Below are positions 46,611 through 56,087 of a DNA stretch of 64,000 nucleotides, piece by piece. The notes under the pieces were generated by a model that saw nothing but the letters and a program-made list of their open reading frames with translations, did no database searches and was not told the origin of the DNA. How positions within the stretch are numbered: the stretch's first letter is position 1; each line of letters opens with the position of its first letter. The position numbers and the translations under genes are program-made. This DNA comes from Mitsuaria sp. WAJ17 (GTDB taxonomy: Bacteria; Pseudomonadota; Gammaproteobacteria; Burkholderiales; Burkholderiaceae_C), in contig NZ_JACJUG010000018.1 of assembly GCF_014174515.1 (NCBI RefSeq), positions 1-64,000 of the forward strand. Reading direction: 5' to 3'.

Positions 46611-48068
46611 TCAAGCCTCCGGCAGGGCCCGCGACTTGACCACGGCGTAGCGCGCCAGGGTTGCGGCGCGCGCCTCGTCATGGCGCACGACGGGCACCGG
46701 GTAGTCTTGACCCAGCACCACGCCCGCCGCCTGCAGGGCCGGCGGCGGCGCCTCCCAAGGGGCATGGCGCAGGGCGGGCGGCAGGGCGGCCAGCTCGGGC
46801 ACGTAGCGTTCGATGAAGCGGGCCTCGGGGTCGAACTTCTTGCTCTGGCTGACCGGGTTGAAGATGCGGAAATAGGGCTGGGCATCGCAGCCGCTGGAGG
46901 CCGCCCACTGCCAGCCGCCGTTGTTGGCCGCGAGGTCGAAGTCCAGCAGCTGCTGAGCGAAATACGCCTCGCCGCGGCGCCAGTCGATGCCCAGGTCCTT
47001 CACCAGGAAGCTCGCCGTGACCATGCGCAGGCGGTTGTGCATGTAGCCGGTCCCGTTGAGCTGACGCATGGCGGCGTCAACCAGGGGATAGCCCGTCCGG
47101 CCCTCGCACCAGGCGGCGAAGTGCGCCTCGGCCTCGGGGCCCGAAGCCCACTCGATGCGGTCGTACTCGGGCCGGAAGGCCTGCGTCACCACCTGCGGAT
47201 GGTGGTGCAGGACCTGGTGGTAGAAGTCCCGCCAGATGAGCTCCGACAGCCACACGCCCGCGCCCGCATCGCCCGCCTGCGCCCGCGTCCAGGCCTCGCG
47301 CGCGAGGCGGCGGATGGAGATGGTGCCGAAGCGCAGGTGCGCGCTGAGGTAGCTGGGGCCCTTGACGGCGGGGAAGTCTCGCTGCTGGTCGTAGCGGTCC
47401 ATGCGGCCGAGAAAGTCCTGGAACAAGGCCTCGGCCCGCGCGCTGCCGCCGCTGAGCAGGGGCGGCAGCTCCAGAGGCTCGAAGCCAATGCTGCTCAGAT
47501 CGGGCACGCCGTGCGCGGGGCAGGGCGCCAGCGCCGCGGCGTAGTGGCTGACCGGGTAGCCGGTGAGGAAGAAGGGCGTGAGCTGCCGCAGCCAGGCGTT
47601 CCTGTAGGGCGTGAACACGCCATAGGGCTTGCCCTGGCCGGTCAGCACCTCGCTGCGCTCGAAGACGACGTGGTCCTTGAAGCTCAGGAAGGCGCGGCGG
47701 TGGCGGGCCAGGGCCTGGCTCACCTGAGCGTCGCGGGCCAGGGCGGCGGGTTCGTCGTCATGGTTGCAATAGACGGCATCGACGCCCAGCTCGGCAGCCA
47801 GGAGCGGGATCTCGTCACACGCGAGGCCATGGCGCACCAGCAGGCCGGCGCCGGGCTGCAGCGTCGCCAGGGCCTGGTCCAGGGCTTGCAGGGACTGCAG
47901 AATGAAGGCCACGCGGCGGTCGCGGCGGGGCAGGGCGTCCAGGATCCCGGTGTCCAGCACGAAGGCACAGACCACCTGGCGGCTGTTCTTGAGGGCGTGG
48001 AAGAGGGCGGCGTGGTCCTCGGCGCGCAGGTCGCGACGGAACCAGACCAGGGATTTGTCGTGTCGCAT
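46611..48068 (-). CDS. phrB: Deoxyribodipyrimidine photolyase
   Basis: A 485-residue FAD enzyme that splits UV-induced pyrimidine dimers with light. An N-terminal Rossmann domain begins 'SLVWFRRDLRAEDHAAL', and the helical FAD-binding domain has 'WLSELIWRDFYHQVLHHHPQV', 'GRTGYPLVDAAMRQLNGTGYMHNRLRMV' and the signature 'NNGGWQWAASSGCDAQPYFRIFNPVSQSKKFDPEARFI'. These support a class I CPD photolyase. It is convergent with the hydrolase (12 bp apart) and divergent from the yqgE promoter. Confidence 0.95.
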   Translation of the reverse strand: MRHDKSLVWFRRDLRAEDHAALFHALKNSRQVVCAFVLDTGILDALPRRDRRVAFILQSLQALDQALATLQPGAGLLVRHGLACDEIPLLAAELGVDAVYCNHDDEPAALARDAQVSQALARHRRAFLSFKDHVVFERSEVLTGQGKPYGVFTPYRNAWLRQLTPFFLTGYPVSHYAAALAPCPAHGVPDLSSIGFEPLELPPLLSGGSARAEALFQDFLGRMDRYDQQRDFPAVKGPSYLSAHLRFGTISIRRLAREAWTRAQAGDAGAGVWLSELIWRDFYHQVLHHHPQVVTQAFRPEYDRIEWASGPEAEAHFAAWCEGRTGYPLVDAAMRQLNGTGYMHNRLRMVTASFLVKDLGIDWRRGEAYFAQQLLDFDLAANNGGWQWAASSGCDAQPYFRIFNPVSQSKKFDPEARFIERYVPELAALPPALRHAPWEAPPPALQAAGVVLGQDYPVPVVRHDEARAATLARYAVVKSRALPEA

Positions 48069-48114
48069 GGGCCCGGAGTGTCCGCGATGCGGGGGCGACC
48101 GAACAGCCAGCCCT

Positions 48115-48120
48115 TAAAAT
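48115..48120 (+). promoter_or_regulatory. -10 element of the yqgE-ruvX-pyr operon, leaderless spacing
   Basis: CTTAAAATGCCCCC places TAAAAT 6 nt before the yqgE ATG at 48127. No Shine-Dalgarno exists between. Confidence 0.55.
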
Positions 48121-48126
48121 GCCCCC

Positions 48127-48705
48127 ATGCCCAAGGACCGCATCGACCTGACCAACCAGTTCCTCATCGCCATGCCCGGCATGGCCGACGATGCCTTTGC
48201 CGGCTCCGTGGTCTATATGTGCGAGCACAACGAGAAGGGCGCGCTGGGCCTGGTGATCAACAAGCCCATCTCCCTGACCGTGGGCCATCTCTTCGAGAAG
48301 GTCGAGCTGGCCCTGCCGGACGAGGACCTGGCGGCCCGCCCCGTGTTCTACGGCGGTCCGGTGCAGACGGAGCGCGGCTTCGTGCTGCACGAGCGCCTGG
48401 ACGAGCAGGGGGGGCACTACAACGCCACCCTGGCCATTCCCGGCGGCCTGGAGATGACCACCAGCCGCGACGTGCTGGAGGCCCTGAGCCATGGCGCAGG
48501 CCCCCGCAAGCTGCTGGTGACCCTGGGCTACAGCGGCTGGGCCGCCGGGCAGCTGGAGGAGGAGATCGGCCGCAACGGCTGGCTCACCGTGGACGCCACG
48601 CCCGAGATCATCTTCGAGACCCCCGTCGAGCAGCGCTATGAGCGCGCCCTGGGCCTGCTTGGCATCGACCCGCGCATGCTGAGCACGGAGGCGGGGCACG
48701 CATGA
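48127..48705 (+). CDS. yqgE: YqgE/AlgH family protein
   Basis: A 192-residue protein of the YqgE/AlgH family (UPF0301). 'LTNQFLIAMPGMADDAFAGSVVYMCEHNEKGALGLVINKPI' is the signature N-terminus, and 'VFYGGPVQTERGFVLHE' is diagnostic. The function is unknown; a Pseudomonas homologue was linked to alginate regulation. It almost always sits beside ruvX, as here: its stop overlaps the ruvX ATG by 4 nt (ATGA). Confidence 0.95.
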   Translation: MPKDRIDLTNQFLIAMPGMADDAFAGSVVYMCEHNEKGALGLVINKPISLTVGHLFEKVELALPDEDLAARPVFYGGPVQTERGFVLHERLDEQGGHYNATLAIPGGLEMTTSRDVLEALSHGAGPRKLLVTLGYSGWAAGQLEEEIGRNGWLTVDATPEIIFETPVEQRYERALGLLGIDPRMLSTEAGHA

Positions 48706-49150
48706 GTGCCGACCGGTTCCCCCCGTCGATAGCAGCCTCCGCGCCCCGGCCTTCCCTTTCCGATCTTCCCCCTCCCGCCTCCTTGCTGGCCTTCGACTTC
48801 GGCACCCGCCGCATCGGCGTGGCCAAGGGCCATGCGATGCTGAAGCAGGCAGAGCCCCTGCGGGCCATCACTGCCAGCGGCGAGGCCCGCTTCGAGGCCA
48901 TCGCCCGCCTGATCAAGGACTGGCAGCCCGACGCTCTCGTGATCGGCGTGCCCTTCCATCCGGACGGCGCCGAGCATGAGATGACCCTGGCAGCGCGGCG
49001 CTTCGGGCGCCAGCTCAAGGGCCGGTTCCGATTGCGCGTCTACGAGGTGGACGAGCGCTACACCAGCGTCGAGGCCGAGAGCCTGGGCGCCCGCGATGTG
49101 GACTCCACCTCGGCCGCCCTCATTCTTGAACAGTACTTCCGAGAGCATTC

Positions 49151-49154
<4 letters not shown>
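48702..49154 (+). CDS. ruvX: RuvX/YqgF Holliday-junction-resolvase-like protein
   Basis: A 150-residue RNase H-fold protein. 'SLLAFDFGTRRIGVAKGHAM' carries the first catalytic Asp, and 'DEKRYTS'-like 'EVDERYTSVEAESLG' and a C-terminal 'DSTSAALILEQYF' complete the acidic site. RuvX is needed for 16S rRNA 5'-end processing in some bacteria and has been proposed as a resolvase. The first ~25 residues are extra and Pro/Ser-rich relative to E. coli. It overlaps both neighbours by 4 nt. Confidence 0.93.
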
Positions 49155-49660
<506 letters not shown>

Positions 49661-49665
49661 GCCCC

Positions 49666-50622
49666 ATGCTGTCCAAGCGCAATCCCCAGCTGAACACGCA
49701 CGGCGAGCTGGTGCACCTGCTCTCCATCGAGGGCCTGCCCCAGGCCGTCATCCACCAGATCCTGGACACCGCCGGCACCTTCCTGTCGGTCAATGACCGT
49801 GAGGTCAAGAAGGTCCCGCTGCTGCGCGGCAAGTCGGTGTTCAACCTCTTTTTCGAGAACAGCACCCGCACCCGCACCACTTTCGAGATCGCCGCCAAGC
49901 GGCTCTCGGCGGACGTGATCAACCTCGACATCGCCCGCAGCTCCACCGCCAAGGGCGAGACCCTGCTCGACACCGTGGCCAATCTTTCGGCCATGCATGC
50001 CGACATGTTCGTGGTGCGCCACAGCGAGAGCGGCGCGCCCTACCTGATCGCCCAGCACTGTGCGCCGCACGTGCACGTGGTCAACGCCGGTGACGGCCGG
50101 CACGCCCACCCCACGCAGGGCCTGCTGGACATGTACACCATCCGTCACTACAAGAAGGACTTCCGCAACCTGACGGTGGCCATCGTCGGAGACATCGTGC
50201 ACTCGCGCGTGGCCCGCTCCGACATCCATGCGCTGAGCATCCTCGGGGTGCCCGAGATCCGCGCCGTGGGCCCCAAGACCCTGGTGCCGGGTGACCTGCG
50301 CGAGATGGGCGTGCGCGTCTGCCACGACCTGGAGTCCGGCATCAAGGACGCCGACGTCATCATCATGTTGCGCCTGCAGAACGAGCGCATGAACGGCGCC
50401 ATGCTGCCCAGCACCGGCGAGTTCTTCAAGAGCTTCGGCCTCACGCCCGAGAAGCTGCAGCTGGCCAAGCCCGACGCCATCGTGATGCATCCGGGCCCCA
50501 TCAACCGCGGCGTGGAGATCGCCTCCGAGGTGGCCGACGGCCAGCAGAGCGTGATCCTGCCCCAGGTCACCTTCGGCATCGCGGTGCGCATGGCCGTGAT
50601 GAGCATCCTGGCCGGCAACTGA
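49666..50622 (+). CDS. pyrB: Aspartate carbamoyltransferase catalytic subunit PyrB
   Basis: A 318-residue ATCase, second step of pyrimidine synthesis. The carbamoyl phosphate site '[18 protein letters not shown]' and '[14 protein letters not shown]', and the aspartate-side motif '[12 protein letters not shown]', are intact. The N-terminal extension relative to E. coli is expected for the class A enzyme that pairs with a dihydroorotase-like partner. pyrI is absent, and pyrC' follows 14 nt downstream. Confidence 0.97.
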   Translation: MLSKRNPQLNTHGELVHLLSIEGLPQAVIHQILDTAGTFLSVNDREVKKVPLLRGKSVFNLFFENSTRTRTTFEIAAKRLSADVINLDIARSSTAKGETLLDTVANLSAMHADMFVVRHSESGAPYLIAQHCAPHVHVVNAGDGRHAHPTQGLLDMYTIRHYKKDFRNLTVAIVGDIVHSRVARSDIHALSILGVPEIRAVGPKTLVPGDLREMGVRVCHDLESGIKDADVIIMLRLQNERMNGAMLPSTGEFFKSFGLTPEKLQLAKPDAIVMHPGPINRGVEIASEVADGQQSVILPQVTFGIAVRMAVMSILAGN

Positions 50623-50636
50623 GCGGAGAACAGCAA

Positions 50637-51944
50637 GTGAAGATCCTGATCAAGAACGGCCGCCTGGTGGATGCGGCCTCGGGCCTGGACCGCCTGGGCG
50701 ACTTGGCCATAGCCGCCGGCCGCATCGTGGCCCTGGGTGAGGTGCCCGCGGACTTCGACGCGCAGCGCGTGATCGACGCCACGGGCCTGGTCGTCGCCCC
50801 CGGCCTGGTGGACCTCTGTGCCCGGCTGCGCGAGCCCGGCCATGAGCATGAAGGCATGCTGGAGACCGAGCTGGCGGCGGCGGCGGCGGGAGGCATCACC
50901 AGCCTCGTCTGCCCGCCGGACACCGACCCGGCCCTGGACGAGCCCGGCCTGGTTGAGATGCTCAAGTTCCGCGCCCGCAAGCTGAGCATGTGCCGGCTCT
51001 TCCCGCTGGGCGCGCTGACCCGCGGCCTCAAGGGCGAGCAACTGACCGAGATGGCCGAGCTCACCGAGGCCGGCTGCGTGGGCTTCTCCCAGGCCGAGTT
51101 CCCTGTGCACAACACCCAGTTCCTGCAGCGCGCCCTGCAGTACGCGGCCACCTATGACTACACCGTGTGGCTGCATCCGCTGGACCCCTGGCTCTCCGGC
51201 GGCGTGGCTGCCAGCGGCGCCGTGGCCACGCGATTGGGCTTGTCGGGGCTGCCGGTGACGGCCGAGACCATTGCCCTGCACACCATCTTCGAGCTGATGC
51301 GCGCCACCGGTGCGCGCGTGCATCTGTGCCGCCTCTCAAGCAGCGCCGGCGTGGCCCTGCTGCGCGCCGCCAAGCAGGAAGGCCTGCCGGTGACGGCGGA
51401 CGTGTCCATCAACTCCCTGTGCCTGACCGACGTCGATATCGGCTACTTCAACACCGCCATGCGCCTGACGCCGCCCCTGCGCCAGGGGCGTGACCGCGAG
51501 GCCCTGCGCGCCGCGCTGGCCGACGGCACGATCGACGCGCTGGTGTCCGACCACATGCCGGTCAGCGCTGACGAGAAGCACGTGCCCTTCGCCGAGGCCA
51601 CGCCCGGCGCCACCGGCCTGGAATTGCTGCTGAGCGTGGCGCTCAAGTGGGCCGAGGACGAGGGCCTGCCCCTGGCCCGCGCCCTGGCCGTGGTCAGCAG
51701 CGAGCCGGTGCGGGTGCTGGGCAATGCCCTGGGCTCGCTCTCGGCCAGCGCCGGCCGCCTGGTGGAGGGCGGCGTTGCCGACCTGTGCCTCTTCGACGCG
51801 GCTGCCCGCTGGGCCGTCGAGCCGGCTCAGCTGCTGAGCCAGGGCACACACACGCCCTTCGCCTTCGAGATCAGCGGCTTCGAGCTGCCCGGCCGCGTGA
51901 AGACCACCCTCGTGGCTGGTACCCTGGCCTACGAAGGCCGCTGA
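50637..51944 (+). CDS. pyrX: Inactive dihydroorotase-like subunit PyrC'
   Basis: A 435-residue amidohydrolase-fold protein starting at GTG 50637. It aligns with dihydroorotase, but the metal-binding HxH of 'VDxHVHLREPG' is replaced by 'VDLCARLREPGHEHEGM', and the region usually carrying the HH pair reads 'TADVSINSLCLTD'. The catalytic zinc site is therefore lost, as in the PyrC' partners of class A ATCases in Pseudomonas, which are needed for assembly of the pyrB dodecamer but do not catalyse. It lies directly after pyrB. A functional pyrC must be elsewhere in the genome. Confidence 0.85.
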   Translation: MKILIKNGRLVDAASGLDRLGDLAIAAGRIVALGEVPADFDAQRVIDATGLVVAPGLVDLCARLREPGHEHEGMLETELAAAAAGGITSLVCPPDTDPALDEPGLVEMLKFRARKLSMCRLFPLGALTRGLKGEQLTEMAELTEAGCVGFSQAEFPVHNTQFLQRALQYAATYDYTVWLHPLDPWLSGGVAASGAVATRLGLSGLPVTAETIALHTIFELMRATGARVHLCRLSSSAGVALLRAAKQEGLPVTADVSINSLCLTDVDIGYFNTAMRLTPPLRQGRDREALRAALADGTIDALVSDHMPVSADEKHVPFAEATPGATGLELLLSVALKWAEDEGLPLARALAVVSSEPVRVLGNALGSLSASAGRLVEGGVADLCLFDAAARWAVEPAQLLSQGTHTPFAFEISGFELPGRVKTTLVAGTLAYEGR

Positions 51945-51954
51945 CGCGCGCTCC

Positions 51955-52686
51955 ATGCGAGGCCTGATCGGGATCTGGCGACTGCTGCGGCTGACGCTGC
52001 ACGTGCTGCACGGCCTGGCGCTGGTGAAGCTGCGCTTCGGTGCCTACACGCCGCAGCAGCGTCAGGCGCGCGTGGGCTGGTGGTCCGGCAAGATGCTGCG
52101 CCTGCTGGGCATCACGCTGGGCAGCCAGGGTCAGGCGCGTCCGGGGGCCAAACTGCTGGTGGCCAACCACGTGTCCTGGCTGGACATCGCGACCGTCCAC
52201 GCCTTGATGCCCGAGGCTCGCTTCGTCTCCAAGGCCGACGTCAAGCACTGGCCCCTGGTCGGCACCCTGGTGACGGCCGTGGGCACGCTGTACATCGAGC
52301 GCGCTTCCAAGCGCGATGCCTTGCGCGTGGTGCACCAGTGTGCCGAGGCCCTGCGCGCGGGCGACACCATCGCCTTCTTCCCCGAGGGCACGACAGGCCC
52401 CGGTCCCGAGCTGCTGCCCTTTCATGCCAACCTGCTGCAGGCCGCCATCGTCACCGAGCTGCCGGTCCAGCCCCTGGTGCTGCGCTGGCACGAGCCGGGG
52501 CAGCGCTACAGCCGCAGCGCCCAGTTCATCGGCGACACGACGCTGCTGCAAAGCATCTGGCGCGTGGTGACCGCCAGGGGCCTGGCCGTCGAGCTGCAGC
52601 TCCTGCCGGCCCATGCCACGGCCCATGCCGACCGCCGCCTGCTGGCCGAGCACCTGCGTGACTTGATCGCTGCCAAGCTCGGCTGA
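51955..52686 (+). CDS. 1-acyl-sn-glycerol-3-phosphate acyltransferase
   Basis: A 243-residue PlsC-family enzyme. It has an N-terminal hydrophobic/amphipathic segment, the catalytic motif 'NHVSWLD' (NHxxxxD) and the glycerophosphate site '[10 protein letters not shown]'. It would transfer an acyl chain to lysophosphatidic acid or a related lipid at the inner membrane; betaproteobacteria carry several paralogues, so the precise acceptor is open. It starts 10 nt after pyrC' and is probably the last gene of that operon. Confidence 0.9.
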   Translation: MRGLIGIWRLLRLTLHVLHGLALVKLRFGAYTPQQRQARVGWWSGKMLRLLGITLGSQGQARPGAKLLVANHVSWLDIATVHALMPEARFVSKADVKHWPLVGTLVTAVGTLYIERASKRDALRVVHQCAEALRAGDTIAFFPEGTTGPGPELLPFHANLLQAAIVTELPVQPLVLRWHEPGQRYSRSAQFIGDTTLLQSIWRVVTARGLAVELQLLPAHATAHADRRLLAEHLRDLIAAKLG

Positions 52687-52699
52687 GGCTCAGCGGGGC

Positions 52700-52705
52700 T
52701 ACCAT
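52700..52705 (+). promoter_or_regulatory. -10 element of the AMP-phosphorylase-like gene, leaderless spacing
   Basis: TACCAT ends 6 nt before ATG 52712 (CCGGGC between). It starts a new unit after the pyr operon. Confidence 0.45.
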
Positions 52706-52711
52706 CCGGGC

Positions 52712-54280
52712 ATGAGCGCCCAAGCCTCCCAACTCCAGATCCGCCGCGTCGGCATCGACACCTGGCGAGAGAACGTCGCCTACCTGCACCGGGACTGCCC
52801 CGTGGTCCGCGCCGCAGGTTTCCAGGCCCTGTCCAAGGTCGAGATCCACGCCAACGGCTGCACCATCCAGGCCGTGCTGAACGTGGTCGATGACGAGCGC
52901 ATCGTGAGCAGTTGCGAGCTGGGCGTCAGCGAGGAAGCCTTCGCACGGCTGGGCGTGGCCGAGGGGCACCAGGCCAGCATCGCGCACGCCGAGCCGCCGC
53001 ATTCCATTGCCGCCCTGCACCGCAAGATCAATGGCGACCGCCTGGGCCGCGAGGACCTCCTGGGCATCATCCGCGACATCGCCGAGGCCCGCTATTCCAA
53101 GATCGAGCTGGCGGCCTTTGTGGTCGCCACCAACCAGGTCGAGCTGGACCGCGAGGAGGTGCTGCACCTCACCGAGGCCATGATCGCCGTGGGCCGGCGC
53201 CTGGACTGGCGTGCCCAGGTGGGCTCGGGGCCGGTGGTGGACAAGCACTGCATCGGCGGCATCCCCGGCAACCGCACCTCGATGCTGGTGGTGCCCATCG
53301 TCGCGGCGCACGGCATGCTGTGCCCCAAGACCAGCTCGCGCGCCATCACCTCGCCCGCCGGCACGGCCGACACCATGGAGGTGCTGGCCAATGTGGAGCT
53401 GCCCTTCGACCGCATGGTCAGCATCGTGCGGGACACCCACGCCTGCCTGGCCTGGGGCGGCACGGCCGACCTCTCGCCGGCGGACGACATCCTCATCAGC
53501 GTCGAGCGGCCCCTGTCCATCGACTCCCCCGGGCAGATGGTCGCGTCCATCCTGTCCAAGAAGATTGCCGCCGGCTCCACGCACCTGGTGCTGGACATCC
53601 CGGTCGGCGACAGCGCCAAGGTGCGCTCCATGGCCGAGGCGCACCGGCTCAAGAAGCTCTTCGAGTTCGTCGCCAGCCATCTCCGCCTGGAGCTGGACGT
53701 GGTGATCAGCGACGGTCGCCAGCCCATCGGCCGCGGCATCGGCCCGGTGCTGGAGGCGCGCGACGTGATGCAGGTGCTGCGAGGCGACCCTGACGCGCCG
53801 CATGACCTGCGCCAGAAGGCCCTGCGCCTGGCCGGCCGCATGATCGAGTTCGACCCCGATGTTCGCGGCGGCCAGGGCTACCAGATCGCCCGCGACATCC
53901 TCGAGTCCGGCCGAGCCCTGGCCCAGATGGAGGCCATCATCGACGCCCAGGGCCGCCGTGCTGAACCACCGCCGCTGGGGGCACTCAGCACAGCGGTCCT
54001 GGCCCCGCAGGACGGCGTTGTGCTGGCCCTGGACAACCTGCGCATCGCCCGCATCGCCCGGCTGGCCGGCGCGCCCCAGGTGCCCGGCGCGGGCCTGGAC
54101 CTGCTGAAGAAGCTGGGCGAGCCGGTGAAGGCCGGCGAGCCGCTCTACCGCATCCACGCCCAGTACCCCACCGACCTCCAGTTCGCCCGCGAGCTGGCCG
54201 ACCGCGACAGCGGCTACCGCCTGGGCAGCACGGCACACTGGGCCGAGCTCTCGCATGCCTCGGGCTTCTTCTCCATCTGA
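52712..54280 (+). CDS. Thymidine phosphorylase-family enzyme of the AMP phosphorylase type
   Basis: A 522-residue nucleoside/nucleotide phosphorylase. Beyond the ~440-residue core it has an N-terminal extension of about 80 residues ('[38 protein letters not shown]'), as in archaeal AMP phosphorylase. The phosphate loop '[26 protein letters not shown]' and '[23 protein letters not shown]' also match that group. AMP phosphorylase converts AMP and phosphate to adenine and ribose-1,5-bisphosphate; activity on other NMPs or thymidine cannot be excluded. A PRPP-synthetase paralogue follows 13 nt downstream, so a joint salvage role is likely. Confidence 0.85.
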   Translation: MSAQASQLQIRRVGIDTWRENVAYLHRDCPVVRAAGFQALSKVEIHANGCTIQAVLNVVDDERIVSSCELGVSEEAFARLGVAEGHQASIAHAEPPHSIAALHRKINGDRLGREDLLGIIRDIAEARYSKIELAAFVVATNQVELDREEVLHLTEAMIAVGRRLDWRAQVGSGPVVDKHCIGGIPGNRTSMLVVPIVAAHGMLCPKTSSRAITSPAGTADTMEVLANVELPFDRMVSIVRDTHACLAWGGTADLSPADDILISVERPLSIDSPGQMVASILSKKIAAGSTHLVLDIPVGDSAKVRSMAEAHRLKKLFEFVASHLRLELDVVISDGRQPIGRGIGPVLEARDVMQVLRGDPDAPHDLRQKALRLAGRMIEFDPDVRGGQGYQIARDILESGRALAQMEAIIDAQGRRAEPPPLGALSTAVLAPQDGVVLALDNLRIARIARLAGAPQVPGAGLDLLKKLGEPVKAGEPLYRIHAQYPTDLQFARELADRDSGYRLGSTAHWAELSHASGFFSI

Positions 54281-54293
54281 CGATTCGCTCCCC

Positions 54294-55184
54294 ATGGCTC
54301 AAGACCTGACCCTCCTGCTGGCCTTCGAGGACGAAGCTCTCCTGGCCCGCGAACTGGCGGAGGCCCTGGGCCTGCGCCTGGACTTCATCCGCCGCCACCG
54401 CTTCCCTGACGGCGAGCTGCGCCTGGTCCTGCCCAAGCCCCTGCCGGAGGCCGTCATCCTGCTGCGCGGCCTGCAGCAGCCCAACGAGAAAATGGTGGAG
54501 CTGCTGATCGCTGCGCCCGCCGCGCGCGAGCTGGGGGCCAGGCATGTGGTCCTGGTCACGCCCTACCTGGCCTATATGCGCCAGGACATCGAGTTCACCC
54601 CTGGCGAGGCCGTCAGCCAGCGCCATGTGGCCCGCTGGCTGGCCCAGCTCTTCGACCGCGTGATCACGCTGGACCCGCACCTGCACCGCATCGCCAGCCT
54701 GGACGAGGTGATGCCGCCCGGCGTGGGCATCGCCCTGTCCGTGGCGCCGGTGCTGGGGGCCTGGATCGCCCGACACGTGCCGGGCGCCCTGCTGATCGGG
54801 CCGGACGAGGAATCAGGCCAGTGGGTCAAGGAAGCCGCCCTGGCCGGCGGCCTGGACCATGCCGTGGGCCGCAAGCTGCGCGAGGGCGACCACCAGGTCC
54901 GCCTGGCCCTCCCCGAGGTCGAGGTGAAGGGCAGGGCGGTCGTGCTGCTGGACGACATGGCCTCCACGGGCCGCACCCTGATCGGCTCGGCCGAGCAGTT
55001 GCTGGCCCGTGGCGCGGCTTCGGTGGACGTGGCGGTGACGCATGCGCTGTTCAATGGTGATGCCCTGCCCCTGCTGAAGGCCGCGGGCGTTCGCCATGTG
55101 TGGAGCAGCAACGCGGTGCCGCACGAGAGCAACGCGGTGAGCATCGTCCCCCTGCTGGTCGATGCCATCCGCGCACTCGGCTGA
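54294..55184 (+). CDS. Ribose-phosphate pyrophosphokinase-like protein
   Basis: A 296-residue Prs-family protein, shorter than housekeeping Prs (about 315). It keeps 'RHRFPDGELRLVL', 'YLAYMRQDIEF' (RQD), 'TLDPHLHRI' and the PRPP loop 'VVLLDDMASTGRTL'; the last resembles the archaeal DDIxSTGGT type more than the bacterial DDMVDTAGT. The usual allosteric-site residues appear reduced. It is probably a paralogue that makes or uses PRPP in the salvage pair with the preceding phosphorylase, or acts on ribose-1,5-bisphosphate. ATG 54294 is chosen for homology; no Shine-Dalgarno is evident. Confidence 0.85.
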   Translation: MAQDLTLLLAFEDEALLARELAEALGLRLDFIRRHRFPDGELRLVLPKPLPEAVILLRGLQQPNEKMVELLIAAPAARELGARHVVLVTPYLAYMRQDIEFTPGEAVSQRHVARWLAQLFDRVITLDPHLHRIASLDEVMPPGVGIALSVAPVLGAWIARHVPGALLIGPDEESGQWVKEAALAGGLDHAVGRKLREGDHQVRLALPEVEVKGRAVVLLDDMASTGRTLIGSAEQLLARGAASVDVAVTHALFNGDALPLLKAAGVRHVWSSNAVPHESNAVSIVPLLVDAIRALG

Positions 55185-55209
55185 GCGCCGACGGGCCTGA
55201 AGGGCTGGC

Positions 55210-55998
55210 TCAGCGCCTGAGCCAGGGGCGGGCCCAGGCCAGTCCTTCGCGGGTGCCGGCGGCAGGCCGGTATTCGCAGCCGACACGGCCTGCGTAGCCC
55301 CAGTCGTCCAGAGCCTGCAGAAGGGTTTCGACACGCAGTTCGCCGCGGTCGGGCTCGTGGCGGTCAGGGGCGCCGGCGATCTGCACGTGGCCGAGGCGGC
55401 CGCGCTCCCAGGCCAGGCGCAGCTTGTTGAGCACCTCGCCTTCGCTGCGCTGGCAGTGGTAGGCATCGAACTGCAGCAGCACACGGGCGTCGCCCAGCAG
55501 GTCCAGCAGGGCATGGGCCTGGGTCTGGCTGCTCAGGAAGTAGCCCGGCATGTCAAGCGGGTTGATGGGCTCGACGCACAGGCGCATGGGGTCGTCGCCC
55601 AGTTGCTCGGCGGCCCAGCGCAGCTGCTCCAGCCAGCAGTCCTGGGCGGCCTCGGGCGTGATCGCCTCGCCCGGCACGCCTGCCATCACATGAAGGCGCT
55701 GCGTGCCCGTGGCACCGGCGTAGTCCAGGGCCTGCAGCAGGCCGGTGCGGAACTCCTCGCGCCGTTCGGGCAGGCAGGCCAGGCCACGGTCGCCGGCGGC
55801 CCAGTCGCCTGCCGGCGCGTTGAAGAGGGCGAGCTGCAGGCCCAGCGTCTGCAGGTGCACTGCCAGCTGCGCGGCGGGCTCGGCATAAGGAAAAAGGATC
55901 TCGCAGGTCTCGAAGCCATCGGCACGGGCGGCAGTCCAGCGTGCGCTGGCGGGCAACTCCTGGTAGAGGAAGCTCAGGTTGGCGGCGAGGATGGGCAT
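55210..55998 (-). CDS. Hydroxypyruvate isomerase family TIM-barrel protein
   Basis: A 262-residue xylose-isomerase-like TIM barrel. It begins 'MPILAANLSFLYQELP', has 'DGFETCEILFPYAEPAAQL', the metal-site segments 'RLCVEPINPLDMPGYFL', 'VLLQFDAYHCQRSEGEV' and 'GHVQIAGAPDRHEPDRGELR', and 'GYAGRVGCEYRPA' near the end, all typical of Hyi. Hydroxypyruvate and tartronate semialdehyde interconversion is the expected reaction. No gcl or glxR gene is adjacent, so its pathway is unclear. It is divergent from the histidine kinase gene. Confidence 0.88.
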   Translation of the reverse strand: MPILAANLSFLYQELPASARWTAARADGFETCEILFPYAEPAAQLAVHLQTLGLQLALFNAPAGDWAAGDRGLACLPERREEFRTGLLQALDYAGATGTQRLHVMAGVPGEAITPEAAQDCWLEQLRWAAEQLGDDPMRLCVEPINPLDMPGYFLSSQTQAHALLDLLGDARVLLQFDAYHCQRSEGEVLNKLRLAWERGRLGHVQIAGAPDRHEPDRGELRVETLLQALDDWGYAGRVGCEYRPAAGTREGLAWARPWLRR

Positions 55999-56025
55999 GG
56001 GCAGACTCCGGAGGGCGACCCGATT

Positions 56026-56044
56026 TTCATCGGATGTTCATCTG
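56026..56044 (+). promoter_or_regulatory. TTCATC direct repeats upstream of the histidine kinase gene
   Basis: TTCATC, 5 nt, TTCATC (11-bp period), ending TG, lies 43 nt before the kinase ATG. It matches the array at 58382-58420 upstream of the SnoaL-like gene. Period and spacing suit binding by an OmpR/PhoB-type response regulator. Confidence 0.7.
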
Positions 56045-56075
56045 GATCGGCCGGCTGTGTCGGGCCCGGCGCCGC

Positions 56076-56081
56076 TACAGT
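56076..56081 (+). promoter_or_regulatory. -10 element of the histidine kinase gene, leaderless spacing
   Basis: TACAGT ends 6 nt before ATG 56088 (GCGGCC between). The TTCATC repeats lie about 31 bp upstream of it. Confidence 0.5.
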
Positions 56082-56087
56082 GCGGCC

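Noticed and set aside
46695..46715. GGGTAGTCTTGACCC in phrB, similar to the dispersed GGTCTTG element
   Set aside because: It encodes the conserved GQDYPVP segment of photolyases, so the likeness is explained by protein sequence.
55179..55220. GCTGAGC ... GCTCAGC inverted repeat between the PRPP-synthetase paralogue and the hydroxypyruvate isomerase gene
   Set aside because: The arms include the stop-codon regions of both convergent genes, the loop is about 21 nt and no T-run follows, so a terminator call is not justified.
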